Shown piece after piece: positions 45,930 through 54,531 of a stretch of 64,000 nucleotides of DNA (within the stretch, counting starts at the first letter, position 1; the number at the start of each line of letters is the position of its first letter). The notes beneath the pieces are model-generated. The model saw nothing but the letters and a program-made list of their open reading frames with translations, was not told the DNA's origin and did no database searches. The translations under genes were made by a program, and so were the position numbers. The stretch is from RPQJ01 sp963700045 (GTDB lineage: Bacteria; Pseudomonadota; Gammaproteobacteria; Steroidobacterales; Steroidobacteraceae). Location of the stretch: the NCBI GenBank assembly GCA_963700045.1, contig CAVOWK010000010.1:1-64000 (forward strand), in the 5' to 3' direction.

Positions 45930-46367
45930 ATGCGCGAATACAAGAAGATCCTGCTCGCTGTGGACATCACCGAAGGCAGCGAGAAGATCGCCGAGCGGGC
46001 GCGTGACGTCGCCGAGCGTTACGGGGCCGAAGTCATCCTGCTGCACGTCGTGGAATACGTTCCCGTCGAACCGATGGGCGAGGCTTTGCTGCCGGCCGTG
46101 CAGATCGAAGGCGAACTGATCGAACGCGCGACCAAGCGCATCGCCGAGCTCGCGCAGAAGACCGGCCTCGAGAAGGCGGAGCGCATCGTGCAGGCCGGCA
46201 ACATCAAGGCCGAGCTCGTGCGCGTCGCCATGGACCGCGGTGTCGACCTGATCGTGCTCGGCAGCCGCGAACGCCACGGCCTGTCGATCATGTTCAACCA
46301 GACCGAGGACACGATCCTGCATGCGGCACCGTGTGACGTGCTCGCCGTGCGCTGGAAAAAGACATGA
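45930..46367 (+). CDS. Universal stress protein UspA family
   Basis: 145 residues. The fold starts with YKKILLAVDITEGSEKIAER and contains EVILLHVVEY and DLIVLGSRERHGLSIMF. The ATP-binding loop GxxGxxG is only partly kept (GSRERHG, no following glycine-serine), so nucleotide binding is uncertain. It lies between rsmA and apaG, where E. coli has no gene, with its own strong promoter; its stop overlaps the apaG start as ATGA, so it is coupled to the ApaG-ApaH pair. Confidence 0.9.
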   Translation: MREYKKILLAVDITEGSEKIAERARDVAERYGAEVILLHVVEYVPVEPMGEALLPAVQIEGELIERATKRIAELAQKTGLEKAERIVQAGNIKAELVRVAMDRGVDLIVLGSRERHGLSIMFNQTEDTILHAAPCDVLAVRWKKT

Positions 46368-46747
46368 CGACGGCCGAGGCGAATCGCATCCGCGTCGACG
46401 TCAGCACGAACTACGTAGAGGACCAGTCGAACCCGGGCGAGGGCCGGTTCGTGTTCGCGTACACGATCACGATCCGCAACGAAGGGACGAAGCCGGCCCG
46501 CCTCGTGACGCGCCACTGGCTCATCACCGACGCCAACGGCAAGGTGCAGGAGGTGGTCGGCGACGGCGTCGTCGGCGAACAGCCGCACCTGCAGCCGGGC
46601 CAGGGGTTCCGGTATTCCAGCGGCGCCATCCTCGAGACGCCGGTCGGCGCGATGCAGGGCAAGTACCACATGGTCGCGGACGACGGCGAGCAGTTCGACG
46701 CACCGATCGCGCCGTTCCGGCTCGCCATGCCGGGCGTGCTGCACTGA
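46364..46747 (+). CDS. apaG: ApaG (DUF525) protein
   Basis: 127 residues, a single fibronectin-III-like domain. Typical segments are RIRVDVSTNYVEDQSNPGEG, VFAYTITIRNEGTKPARLVTRHW and YSSGAILETPVGAMQGKYHM. The biochemical role is not settled; it binds nucleotides or phosphate in some studies and is regularly encoded with ApaH, which follows after 10 bp. Confidence 0.96.
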   Translation: MTTAEANRIRVDVSTNYVEDQSNPGEGRFVFAYTITIRNEGTKPARLVTRHWLITDANGKVQEVVGDGVVGEQPHLQPGQGFRYSSGAILETPVGAMQGKYHMVADDGEQFDAPIAPFRLAMPGVLH

Positions 46748-46757
46748 CGACGGCTCG

Positions 46758-47600
46758 ATGGCCGTCTTTGCGATCGGCGACGTCCAGGGCTGCAAGGACG
46801 AGCTGGACACTCTCCTCGACCGCCTGCGGTTCGACGCGTCGTGCGACCGGCTCTGGTTCGTCGGCGACCTCGTCAACCGCGGACCGCGTTCGCTCGACAC
46901 ACTGCGCTTCGTCAAGTCACTCGGCGACGCCGCCATCACCATCCTCGGCAATCACGACCTGCACCTGCTCGCCCTCGCACGCGGCGGCGCGGATTGGCGC
47001 GACCGCGATGCAGGACTGCGTCCCATCCTCGACGCGCCGGACGCCGACGAACTGCTCGACTGGCTGCAGGCGCGTCCGCTGCTGCATCACGACGCGCGCC
47101 TTGGCATCTCGTTGCTGCACGCGGGCCTGCCGCCGCAGTGGAACCTGCAGACGGCAGCAGACTGCGCGGGCGAGGTGCAACGCCAGCTGAGCGGCGAAAG
47201 GGCCGGGCAGCTCTACGAACGCATGTACGGCAACGAGCCGGACACCTGGCGGGACGACCTCGACGGCTGGGACCGCCTCCGCTTTACGATCAACGCTTTC
47301 ACGCGACTGCGCGTGTGCGATGTCGAAACGGGCCGCATGGTGCTCAAGTTCAAGGGCGCGCCTGCAGCCGCACCGCGGGGTACGCAGCCGTGGTTTCGCA
47401 TTCGCTGGCGGAAATCCGCCGGTGAACGACTCGTTTTCGGCCACTGGTCCGCCATGGGCTACGTGGACGAAGATCACGCGCTCGGCCTCGACACGGGATG
47501 CGTCTGGGGGGGCACGCTGACCGGGCGGCGCATCGACGTGCCCGACGCCCTACCGGTGCAGGTGGCGAACCAGACCGGCGGACTGCCGCTCGAGGAATGA
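46758..47600 (+). CDS. apaH: Symmetrical bis(5'-nucleosyl)-tetraphosphatase
   Basis: 280 residues, metallophosphatase fold. Metal motifs are AIGDVQGC, FVGDLVNRGPRSLDT and ILGNHDLHLLALA, followed by LLHAGLPPQWN. It cleaves Ap4A to two ADP and also removes Np4 caps from RNA in E. coli. Last gene of the plus-strand operon, convergent with the next gene, with a 15-bp gap and no visible terminator. Confidence 0.96.
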   Translation: MAVFAIGDVQGCKDELDTLLDRLRFDASCDRLWFVGDLVNRGPRSLDTLRFVKSLGDAAITILGNHDLHLLALARGGADWRDRDAGLRPILDAPDADELLDWLQARPLLHHDARLGISLLHAGLPPQWNLQTAADCAGEVQRQLSGERAGQLYERMYGNEPDTWRDDLDGWDRLRFTINAFTRLRVCDVETGRMVLKFKGAPAAAPRGTQPWFRIRWRKSAGERLVFGHWSAMGYVDEDHALGLDTGCVWGGTLTGRRIDVPDALPVQVANQTGGLPLEE

Positions 47601-47615
47601 GTCGCGGGGCCTGCT

Positions 47616-48296
47616 TCAGGGTTGCGCGGGCTCGGCGACCGCTGCCGGCTTCGCGTGCAGCGATTCGAGCTTGAGGTGGACTGCGCCGAACTGCGACGTC
47701 CGCGGCATGCACGCCAGTGACGAGCCGGGTGCTTCGCGAATCCCCAGCGGCTCCAGGACCTGCGGCAGCAATTGCTGGAAAAGTTCGCAGTCGCCGTCAT
47801 CGATGCGACCGATGCGCCGGCCCGTGAACTCGACGATGCGGCGCTCAGCCGGGAACTGCGCCGTCGCCACGTCGACCGCCGTCCCCTTGCCCTGGGTCCT
47901 GGCGACCAGCTCACGCTTCGATTTTTCCGCCTCGAGCTGCGCCAGCAGTTCCGGCGTGGCCTCGGTGGGAACAGCCACCTTGATGCGCGCCGTCGGCATC
48001 AGCTGGACGCCAGTGCCGTCGAGACAGTTGACCCGCACCCAGGGCTCCGGGCGGGCGCCAAGCTCCGTCAGGATGTACGCGATCTTGTTGTCCAGCCCGC
48101 CGCACGCGTAGTAGGTGCCGCGGCCGAAATAGGTGAAGGTGAATTCGTGCTCCGTCCAGACCGCATTGACGGTCGGGGCAACCTCGCTTCGGCTGGCGTC
48201 CGCTGCCGTCTGTGCCCTGGCAGGCACCCCGACACCCGCCGCGGCGAATGCCAGCGCCAGCAGGGCCGGACCGATGCGGAGTCTGCGTCGTGTCAT
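47616..48296 (-). CDS. Secreted protein of unknown function with four cysteines
   Basis: 226 residues from the ATG at 48296. A Sec signal peptide (RIGPALLALAFAAAGVGVPARAQ) is clear. The mature part has four cysteines in short motifs (TYYACGGLD, VRVNCLDGTG, DGDCELFQQ, SLACMPRTS), consistent with two disulfides in the periplasm. I recognise no family. It is divergent from the kynurenine operon with only 23 bp between the start codons and a TATAAA box 8 nt upstream, so the mRNA is probably leaderless. Confidence 0.8.
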   Translation of the reverse strand: MTRRRLRIGPALLALAFAAAGVGVPARAQTAADASRSEVAPTVNAVWTEHEFTFTYFGRGTYYACGGLDNKIAYILTELGARPEPWVRVNCLDGTGVQLMPTARIKVAVPTEATPELLAQLEAEKSKRELVARTQGKGTAVDVATAQFPAERRIVEFTGRRIGRIDDGDCELFQQLLPQVLEPLGIREAPGSSLACMPRTSQFGAVHLKLESLHAKPAAVAEPAQP

Positions 48297-48304
48297 GGAG
48301 CCTA

Positions 48305-48313
48305 ATTTATACT
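48305..48313. promoter_or_regulatory. Overlapping divergent -10 boxes
   Basis: TATACT on the plus strand (48308-48313) ends 6 nt before the dioxygenase ATG at 48320, and TATAAA on the minus strand (48305-48310) ends 8 nt before the ATG at 48296. The start codons are 23 bp apart and neither gene has a Shine-Dalgarno. Confidence 0.5.
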
Positions 48314-48319
48314 CGGACC

Positions 48320-48829
48320 ATGCAGTCTTTGACACCGTTCAACCTCCGGCAGTGGATCGACGCGCACCGGGCCGAGCTGCGCCCGCCCGTCTGCAACAAG
48401 CAGGTGTTCGAACAGGGTGAGTTCATCATCATGGTGGTTGGCGGCCCGAACGCCCGCCACGACTACCACGACGACCCAGGCGAGGAATTCTTCTACCAGC
48501 TCGAGGGCGACATGCTGCTGCGGACGGTCCAGGACGGCAGGCGAGTGGACATCCCCATCCGCGAAGGCGACGTGCTGCTGCTGCCCGCCCATGTACCGCA
48601 CTCTCCGCAGCGTTTCGCCGATACCGTCGGGCTCGTCGTGGAGCGCAAGCGCCGCCCCGGCGAAGCCGACGGCTTCCTCTGGTACTGCGAACGTTGCGAC
48701 GCGCGCCTTTACAGCGAATACCTGCAGATCACCGACATCGAAACGCAGCTGCCGCCGGTCTTCGAACGGTTCTGGTCGAATCCCGAACACACGGTCTGCC
48801 GCGACTGCGGCAGCTCACTGAGGAAGTGA
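48320..48829 (+). CDS. nbaC: 3-hydroxyanthranilate 3,4-dioxygenase
   Basis: 169 residues from the ATG at 48320. Cupin extradiol dioxygenase that opens 3-hydroxyanthranilate to aminocarboxymuconate semialdehyde, the quinolinate precursor. Iron ligands lie in HDYHDDPGEEFFYQLEGD (His, Glu) and LLPAHVPHSPQR (His). The C-terminus carries two CxxC pairs (WYCERCDAR and VCRDCGSS), the rubredoxin-like metal site of the bacterial enzymes. First gene of a four-gene kynurenine operon. Confidence 0.96.
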   Translation: MQSLTPFNLRQWIDAHRAELRPPVCNKQVFEQGEFIIMVVGGPNARHDYHDDPGEEFFYQLEGDMLLRTVQDGRRVDIPIREGDVLLLPAHVPHSPQRFADTVGLVVERKRRPGEADGFLWYCERCDARLYSEYLQITDIETQLPPVFERFWSNPEHTVCRDCGSSLRK

Positions 48830-48833
48830 CCAC

Positions 48834-49679
48834 TTGAACGGCCTCGAGTTCACTGCCGGCGGCCGGCGTTGGCGTGCGGACGTCACCGCGCCCGCGGATC
48901 TCGCCATCGTGCTCGAGTTCAATGGCGCGCAGCCGAGCTTCTTCGTCGCCACGCCGGCCTCGAGCGAACCCCTGCGGATCGGTAGCTTCACGGGCAGCGT
49001 CGCCAGCGGCGCCAGCTGCAATTGCGCCGTGCATGCGCTGGCCCCGCATTGCCACGGCACCCACACCGAGTGCATCGGGCACGTCACGCGCAACCCGGTC
49101 ACGATCGCGAGCCTGACACCCGTGGCGCCCTCTGTCGCACTGGTCGTCTCGGTCCGGCCGGAGCCGCTCGGCGCGGCAGCGGCTGCCCTGCAGGGCGATC
49201 ACGCCGCAGCGGATGACCTCGTGATCCGCCGGGCCGCACTTGCAGCCGCGGCCTCGGCATGGCTTGCTGCCCCATGCACGGCAGTGGTGATTCGCACACT
49301 GCCGAACGGGGCCGACAAACGGCACCGCGCCTATTCCGGCTCACCGAGTCCGGCGCCGTATTTCCTGCCCGATGCCATGCGGTGGCTGGTCGAGCGCGGG
49401 GTCACCTCGCTCGTGGTCGACCTGCCTAGCCTCGACCGCGCCGACGACGGTGGCCGGCTCGCGGCGCATCGCGAATACTGGGGACTGCCCCCGGGTGCCG
49501 ACGATGCGGCGCAGGCAACGCGCAGCCAGGCGCTCGTCACCGAACTCGCCTACGTGCCGGACTCGGTGCCTGACGGACTGTACCTGCTCGATCTGCAGGT
49601 ACCCGCCTTCGGCTCCGATGCGGCGCCGAGCCGTCCCGTGCTGTATCCGTTGCTGTCGATTCCTGGAGACGCGACGTGA
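48834..49679 (+). CDS. Cyclase-family hydrolase, probable kynurenine formamidase
   Basis: 281 residues from a TTG at 48834 with AGGAAG 8 nt upstream; no ATG or GTG is available. The metal site of the cyclase/KynB family, HxGTHxDxPxH, appears as CHGTHTECIGH: the first His is Cys, Asp is Glu and Pro is Ile. The rest (FLPDAMRWLVERGVTSLVVD, DGLYLLDLQVPAFGSDAAPS) fits the family but is longer than KynB (about 210). Its place between the dioxygenase and kynureninase suggests hydrolysis of N-formylkynurenine. It overlaps kynU by 4 bp. Confidence 0.75.
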   Translation: MNGLEFTAGGRRWRADVTAPADLAIVLEFNGAQPSFFVATPASSEPLRIGSFTGSVASGASCNCAVHALAPHCHGTHTECIGHVTRNPVTIASLTPVAPSVALVVSVRPEPLGAAAAALQGDHAAADDLVIRRAALAAAASAWLAAPCTAVVIRTLPNGADKRHRAYSGSPSPAPYFLPDAMRWLVERGVTSLVVDLPSLDRADDGGRLAAHREYWGLPPGADDAAQATRSQALVTELAYVPDSVPDGLYLLDLQVPAFGSDAAPSRPVLYPLLSIPGDAT

Positions 49680-50953
49680 GGCTCGACCGGGAGCACGCGC
49701 ACGCGCTCGATGCCGGGGATGCGCTCGCGGCCTGGCACGACCGCTTCATCCTGCCGCGCGAGGTGGCCAGCGGCCGCGAACTCGTCTACCTGTGCGGGCA
49801 CTCGCTGGGCGCGCAACCCGTGCTGGCCACCGAGTACGTCGAGGACGTGATGCGCGACTGGCGCTCACTCGCGGTCGAAGGACACTTCACCGGACGTCAT
49901 CCGTGGCTGACGTACCACGAGCGGCTCGCACCCGCGCTGGCCACGCTGGTCGGGGCCGAGCCGGCCGAAGTCATCGCGATGAACACGCTCACGGCCAACC
50001 TGCACCTGATGCTGGTGAGCTTCTACCGGCCGTCTGGCACGCGCCGCGCAATCCTGATGGAACGCTCGGCGTTTCCCTCCGATCGCCACGCCGTCGAATC
50101 GCAGGTGCGCTTCCACGGCCTCGACCCGGCGCAGGACCTGATCGAGATCGCACCGCGCGACGGCGAAGACCTGCTGCGCACCGAAGACATCGTCGCGACA
50201 ATCGAGCGAGAGAGCGCGCGGATCGCCACGATCCTGCTGCCAGGAGTGCAGTACCTGACAGGCCAGGTGCTCGACGTCGAGGCAATCACGGCCGCGGGAC
50301 GTGCCGCGGGCTGCATCGTCGGCTGGGATCTCGCGCACGCCGTTGGCAACGTGCCGGTCTCGCTGCATGACGCGGGCGCGGACTTTGCCGTGTGGTGCAA
50401 CTACAAGTACCTGAACGGCGGCCCGGGTGCCGTGGGCGGTGCGTTCGTGCATGCGCGCCACGCAACCGACACGTCGTTGCCGCGCTTCGCCGGCTGGTGG
50501 GGCCACGACCAGGCCACGCGCTTCCTGATGGCGCCCGAGTTCAATCCCACGCCGGGCGCGGCAGGCTGGCAGCTCAGCAATCCGCCGATACTCGCCATGG
50601 CGCCGCTAGCGGCGTCGCTCGAGCACTTTGCCGCGGCCGGCCTGCCGGCTCTGCGCCAGAAGTCGGTCGCCTTGACGGGATACTTCGAACGCCTGGTGCA
50701 GGCGCGACTTGCGGGGCACGTCGAGATCATCACGCCCTCCGATCCACGGGCGCGCGGCGCCGCGTTGTCGCTGCGACTGGTCGGGCTCACGCGCGATCGC
50801 GCACGCGCGGTCTTCGACGGCCTGCGACGGCGATCCATCCTGCCTGACTGGCGCGAGCCGGACGTGATCCGAGCCGCGCCGGTGCCCTTCTACAATCGCT
50901 TCGACGACGTCTGGCGCTGCGTGGATGCGCTGCACGCGGAACTCCGGGAGTGA
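49676..50953 (+). CDS. kynU: Kynureninase
   Basis: 425 residues from a GTG overlapping the previous stop (GTGA). PLP enzyme cleaving kynurenine or 3-hydroxykynurenine to anthranilate or 3-hydroxyanthranilate plus alanine. The PLP lysine is in FAVWCNYKYLNGGPGAVGG; other landmarks are YLCGHSLGAQP, MNTLTANLHLMLVSFYRP, FPSDRHAVESQ and GWDLAHAVGNVP. kmo overlaps its stop as GTGA. With Kmo upstream in the pathway the likely substrate is 3-hydroxykynurenine. Confidence 0.97.
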   Translation: MRLDREHAHALDAGDALAAWHDRFILPREVASGRELVYLCGHSLGAQPVLATEYVEDVMRDWRSLAVEGHFTGRHPWLTYHERLAPALATLVGAEPAEVIAMNTLTANLHLMLVSFYRPSGTRRAILMERSAFPSDRHAVESQVRFHGLDPAQDLIEIAPRDGEDLLRTEDIVATIERESARIATILLPGVQYLTGQVLDVEAITAAGRAAGCIVGWDLAHAVGNVPVSLHDAGADFAVWCNYKYLNGGPGAVGGAFVHARHATDTSLPRFAGWWGHDQATRFLMAPEFNPTPGAAGWQLSNPPILAMAPLAASLEHFAAAGLPALRQKSVALTGYFERLVQARLAGHVEIITPSDPRARGAALSLRLVGLTRDRARAVFDGLRRRSILPDWREPDVIRAAPVPFYNRFDDVWRCVDALHAELRE

Positions 50954-52326
50954 AGCGATCGGTCACGATCCTGGGCGCAGGCCTCTCCGGCGCGCTGATG
51001 GCCATCTACCTCGCACGGCAAGGCCGGCAGGTGCAGGTGCTCGAACGCCGCCCGGACCTGCGCAAGGTCGACATGGATGCAGGCCGCTCCATCAACCTGG
51101 CGCTTGCGGATCGCGGCATCCATGCGCTGCGCGAGGCCGGCGTGTTCGAGGACGTCGAACCGTTGCTGATCCCGATGCGGGGTCGCACGCTGCACGCACC
51201 CGACGGTTCCCTCACGTTCGCGCCCTATGGCCAGCGGCCGCACGAAGTCATTCATTCCGTCTCACGGCCGGGCCTGAACCGCGCCCTGCTCGATCACGCG
51301 CAGCGTCACTACGGCATCGAGCCACGGTTCCTGCAGGCGGCACGCACGCTCGATTTCGAGCGCGACGAACTCGTCATGCTCGACGAAGTATCGGGCAACA
51401 CGTACACGCAGCCGCTCGCACCGCTGATCGCCGCCGACGGCGCGGGTTCCATCGTGCGACGCGCGATGACCGGCCAGCTCGGCGTGCGCGTCGTCGAGGA
51501 CATGCTCGAGCACGGCTACAAGGAGCTCACGCTGCCGGCCGGGCCTGGCGGCTCGCACCGCATCGAGCGCAATGCGCTGCACATCTGGCCGCGCGGCGGC
51601 TTCATGCTGATCGCGCTGCCGAACGTCGGCGGCAGCTTCACCGTCACACTGTTCCTTGCGCTGAAAGGTGGCGCGGAGAGCTTCGCTGCACTGGACAGCC
51701 GCGAGAACATCGATGCGTTCTTCACCAGGCATTTCCCCGACGTCGTGCCGCTGATGCCGGGACTCGCCCGCGAATTCCTCGAAAATCCCGTCGGCCGCAT
51801 GGGCACGGTCCACGCGGACGCGTGGTCGGCCGGCGAGGCCGCCGTGCTGCTCGGCGATGCCGCACATGCGATCGTGCCGTTCCACGGCCAGGGCATGAAT
51901 GCTTGCTTCGAGGACTGCTTCGAACTCGATCGCCTGCTGCGCTCAGCCGGCGACTGGAAGTCCGCATTCGAGACGTTCTTCCAGTTGCGCAAGCCCGACA
52001 CCGATGCGATCGCCGCGATGGCCCTCGAGAACTTCCTCGAGATGCGGGATACGGTCCGCGACCCCAAGTTCATGCTGCGCAAGGAACTGAGCTTCGAGCT
52101 CGAGCGGCGTCACCCGGAACGCTTCATTCCGCGCTATTCGATGGTGATGTTCCATCACGAAATCCCGTACCACGTCGCCTTCGAGCGCGGGAAAAGGCAG
52201 GTCGACGTGCTGACACGCCTCACGACGACGGCAGATTCAGTGGCGGATATCCCGACTGCGCAGATGGACGCGCTGGTGACCGGGCTGCTTGATCCGCTCC
52301 CGGTCTCGCCTGCCGGGGGGCATTGA
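50950..52326 (+). CDS. kmo: Kynurenine 3-monooxygenase
   Basis: 458 residues from a GTG overlapping kynU. FAD-dependent aromatic hydroxylase. FAD motifs are VTILGAGLSGALMAIYLARQ, the GRSINLALADRGIHALRE segment specific to KMO, and LLGDAAHAIVPFHGQGMNA. The C-terminal region (RHPERFIPRYSMVMFHHEIPY) fits KMO, which in eukaryotes is a mitochondrial membrane protein; no membrane helix is evident here. It completes the route from kynurenine to 3-hydroxyanthranilate. Confidence 0.96.
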   Translation: MKRSVTILGAGLSGALMAIYLARQGRQVQVLERRPDLRKVDMDAGRSINLALADRGIHALREAGVFEDVEPLLIPMRGRTLHAPDGSLTFAPYGQRPHEVIHSVSRPGLNRALLDHAQRHYGIEPRFLQAARTLDFERDELVMLDEVSGNTYTQPLAPLIAADGAGSIVRRAMTGQLGVRVVEDMLEHGYKELTLPAGPGGSHRIERNALHIWPRGGFMLIALPNVGGSFTVTLFLALKGGAESFAALDSRENIDAFFTRHFPDVVPLMPGLAREFLENPVGRMGTVHADAWSAGEAAVLLGDAAHAIVPFHGQGMNACFEDCFELDRLLRSAGDWKSAFETFFQLRKPDTDAIAAMALENFLEMRDTVRDPKFMLRKELSFELERRHPERFIPRYSMVMFHHEIPYHVAFERGKRQVDVLTRLTTTADSVADIPTAQMDALVTGLLDPLPVSPAGGH

Positions 52327-52379
52327 GTCCCAGTCGGCGCGGCGACGGTTCCGGCCGCCGCCCGGCCGCGACACACGCG

Positions 52380-52408
52380 TTGTGCGGTGGACGCCCCATC
52401 ACTATGCT
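52380..52408 (+). promoter_or_regulatory. Weak candidate promoter for the amidohydrolase pair
   Basis: TTGTGC (52380-52385), a 17-bp spacer and TATGCT (52403-52408). The match is only 3 of 6 and 4 of 6, but it gives a leader of about 23 nt containing CGGGAG before the ATG at 52438. Confidence 0.3.
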
Positions 52409-52437
52409 GCCGCTGCACAACAATCGGGAGTCTCGCC

Positions 52438-54531
52438 ATGTCCCGCCTGCTCGGCGCCCTGACCACCGCGCTCCTGGCCTGCGCCTGCGTCCTGCCGAGC
52501 CCCGCGTTGGCGGCGGACCCACCTGCCGCACAGACGGCGCCGATCGCAGTACCGCAGCCCACTGAATGCCCAAGTGGCACCAGTTCGAGCCGCGAGTACG
52601 CGTTCAGCTTGATGGGCAATCGCGCGGGCTACCAGACGGTCTGCCTGCAGGCCGACGGCACCCGCATCGTCCATTTCGCGTTCAACGATCGGGGCCGTGG
52701 TCCGGCGCTGGCATCGAGGATCCAGCTCGATGCGAAGGGCATCCCCGTGGCCATTGCGACCGATGGCAATGACTACCTCAAGAGCCCGGTGGCCGAACGC
52801 TTCACGCGCGCGGCCGGCACCGCCACCTGGCAGAACAAGGTCGAAAGCGGCACCCAGGCCGTCACAGGCGCAGCGTTCTACGTCAGCCAGTCCGGATCGT
52901 TCGAGGAAATCGGCCTGCTGGCTCGCGCTCTGCGCGAGGCGCCGGGTCGCAAGCTGCCCTTGCTGCCACAGGGTGAGGCAGACCTGCAGCAGCTGTCGCA
53001 ACTGAAGATCGGCAACGGCGAATCTTCCCGCCAGGTCAGCCTGTATTCGATCAGCGGCTTGGGATTCCAGCCCTCCAGTCTCTGGCTCGACGAGAATGGC
53101 GAGTTGTTTGCGACGTTCGACGGCTTTTCGACGCTCGTGCGCGAAGGCTGGCAGGACTCGCTCGCCGCGATGCGCGCAGAGCAGGACGCGCAGGAGGCGA
53201 GCCGGCGCACGGCACAGGTACGCGCGCTGCGGCGTGAACCATCCGGTCCGGTCGTGATCGAGCACGCCAACCTGTTCGATTCCGAGCACATGACGATGCG
53301 TCCCGGCACCACCGTCATTTTCGCGCAGCAACGCATCGTCGCCGTCGGTCCCGACGGCACGCTGCCGATCCCCGCAACTGCCGAACGCATCGATGCGGCG
53401 GGTCGCGCACTGCTGCCCGGCCTCTGGGACATGCATGCTCACCCGGACCTCGACAGCGGACCGCTGTTCCTGGCCGCTGGAGTCACGAGCATTCGTGACA
53501 TGGCCGCCGAACCCGACAAGCCCGCGCTGCTGCGCGTGTTCGACACCAACGAAGCCATCGGTCCGCGAGTGGCCTACGCCGGCATCATCGACGGACGCGG
53601 GCCGTTCCAGGGGCCGACCAAGATGCTCGTCAGCGACGAGGCCGAAGCCCGCAAGGCCGTGCAGGCCATGAATGCTGCCGGCTTCGGGCTGGTCAAGATC
53701 TACAGTTCGATGGATCCGAAGCTGGTGCCGGCCATCGCGGACGAGGCGCACAAGACAGGCATGCGGGTCGGCGGTCACGTCCCCGCGTTCATGACCGCCG
53801 AACAAGCCGTGCTCGCCGGGTACGACGAGATCCAGCACATGAACATGGTGTTTCTGAACTTCCTGTTCGACAAGGTGCAGGACACGCGCACGCCGGCGCG
53901 CTTCACGGCCGTCGCGGAGAACGCGGCCAGCGTCGATCCGCAATCGGCACGCGTGCAGGCCTTCCTGCAGCTGCTCAAGCAGCGTCACGTGACGCTGGAC
54001 CCGACGCTCGTCACGTTCGAGAGCCTCTTTACCGATCGCCCGGGCGTGGTCGGCGCGGGTCTGGCGGCCGTGGCCGATCGCATGCCGCCGCTCGTCCGGC
54101 GCGGCCTGCTCGAAGGTGGCTTGCCTGTCCCTGACGGCAAGGATGCAAGCTACCGGCAGGCGCTGACCCAGATGCAACGCATGCTGATGGCCGTACGCAG
54201 CGCGGGCGTGCCCTTCGTCGCAGGCACGGATGCGCTGCCCGGTTTCATGCTGCCGCGTGAACTCGAACTGTACGTCGAGGCAGGTGTGCCGGCCCTGGAA
54301 GTGTTGCGCATCGCCACGCTGGATGCGGCCCGACTGGCCGGCCGCGAGCGTGAACTGGGCTCGATTGCGCCGGGCAAACTGGCCGACATGATCCTCGTCG
54401 ACGGCGACCCAAGCCGCGACGTAGGCGAAGTGCGGCGCCTGCGCCTCGTCATCAAGGACGGCGCACTGTTCGATCCCGACGCCCTGTGCCGGGCACTCGG
54501 CATCCAGCCCGTCGCGGCGACGGGCCGATGA
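52438..54531 (+). CDS. Exported metal-dependent amidohydrolase
   Basis: 697 residues from the ATG at 52438 with CGGGAG upstream. A signal peptide (LLGALTTALLACACVLPSPALAA) is followed by about 270 residues of unassigned sequence, then an amidohydrolase domain like imidazolonepropionase/prolidase proteins. Metal-site pieces are HxH in LWDMHAHPDLDSG, GFGLVKIYS (likely carboxylated Lys), MRVGGHVPAF, YDEIQHMN and FVAGTDALPGFML (final Asp). It may hydrolyse a cyclic amide or dipeptide in the periplasm; substrate unknown. The next gene overlaps its stop. Confidence 0.88.
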   Translation: MSRLLGALTTALLACACVLPSPALAADPPAAQTAPIAVPQPTECPSGTSSSREYAFSLMGNRAGYQTVCLQADGTRIVHFAFNDRGRGPALASRIQLDAKGIPVAIATDGNDYLKSPVAERFTRAAGTATWQNKVESGTQAVTGAAFYVSQSGSFEEIGLLARALREAPGRKLPLLPQGEADLQQLSQLKIGNGESSRQVSLYSISGLGFQPSSLWLDENGELFATFDGFSTLVREGWQDSLAAMRAEQDAQEASRRTAQVRALRREPSGPVVIEHANLFDSEHMTMRPGTTVIFAQQRIVAVGPDGTLPIPATAERIDAAGRALLPGLWDMHAHPDLDSGPLFLAAGVTSIRDMAAEPDKPALLRVFDTNEAIGPRVAYAGIIDGRGPFQGPTKMLVSDEAEARKAVQAMNAAGFGLVKIYSSMDPKLVPAIADEAHKTGMRVGGHVPAFMTAEQAVLAGYDEIQHMNMVFLNFLFDKVQDTRTPARFTAVAENAASVDPQSARVQAFLQLLKQRHVTLDPTLVTFESLFTDRPGVVGAGLAAVADRMPPLVRRGLLEGGLPVPDGKDASYRQALTQMQRMLMAVRSAGVPFVAGTDALPGFMLPRELELYVEAGVPALEVLRIATLDAARLAGRERELGSIAPGKLADMILVDGDPSRDVGEVRRLRLVIKDGALFDPDALCRALGIQPVAATGR

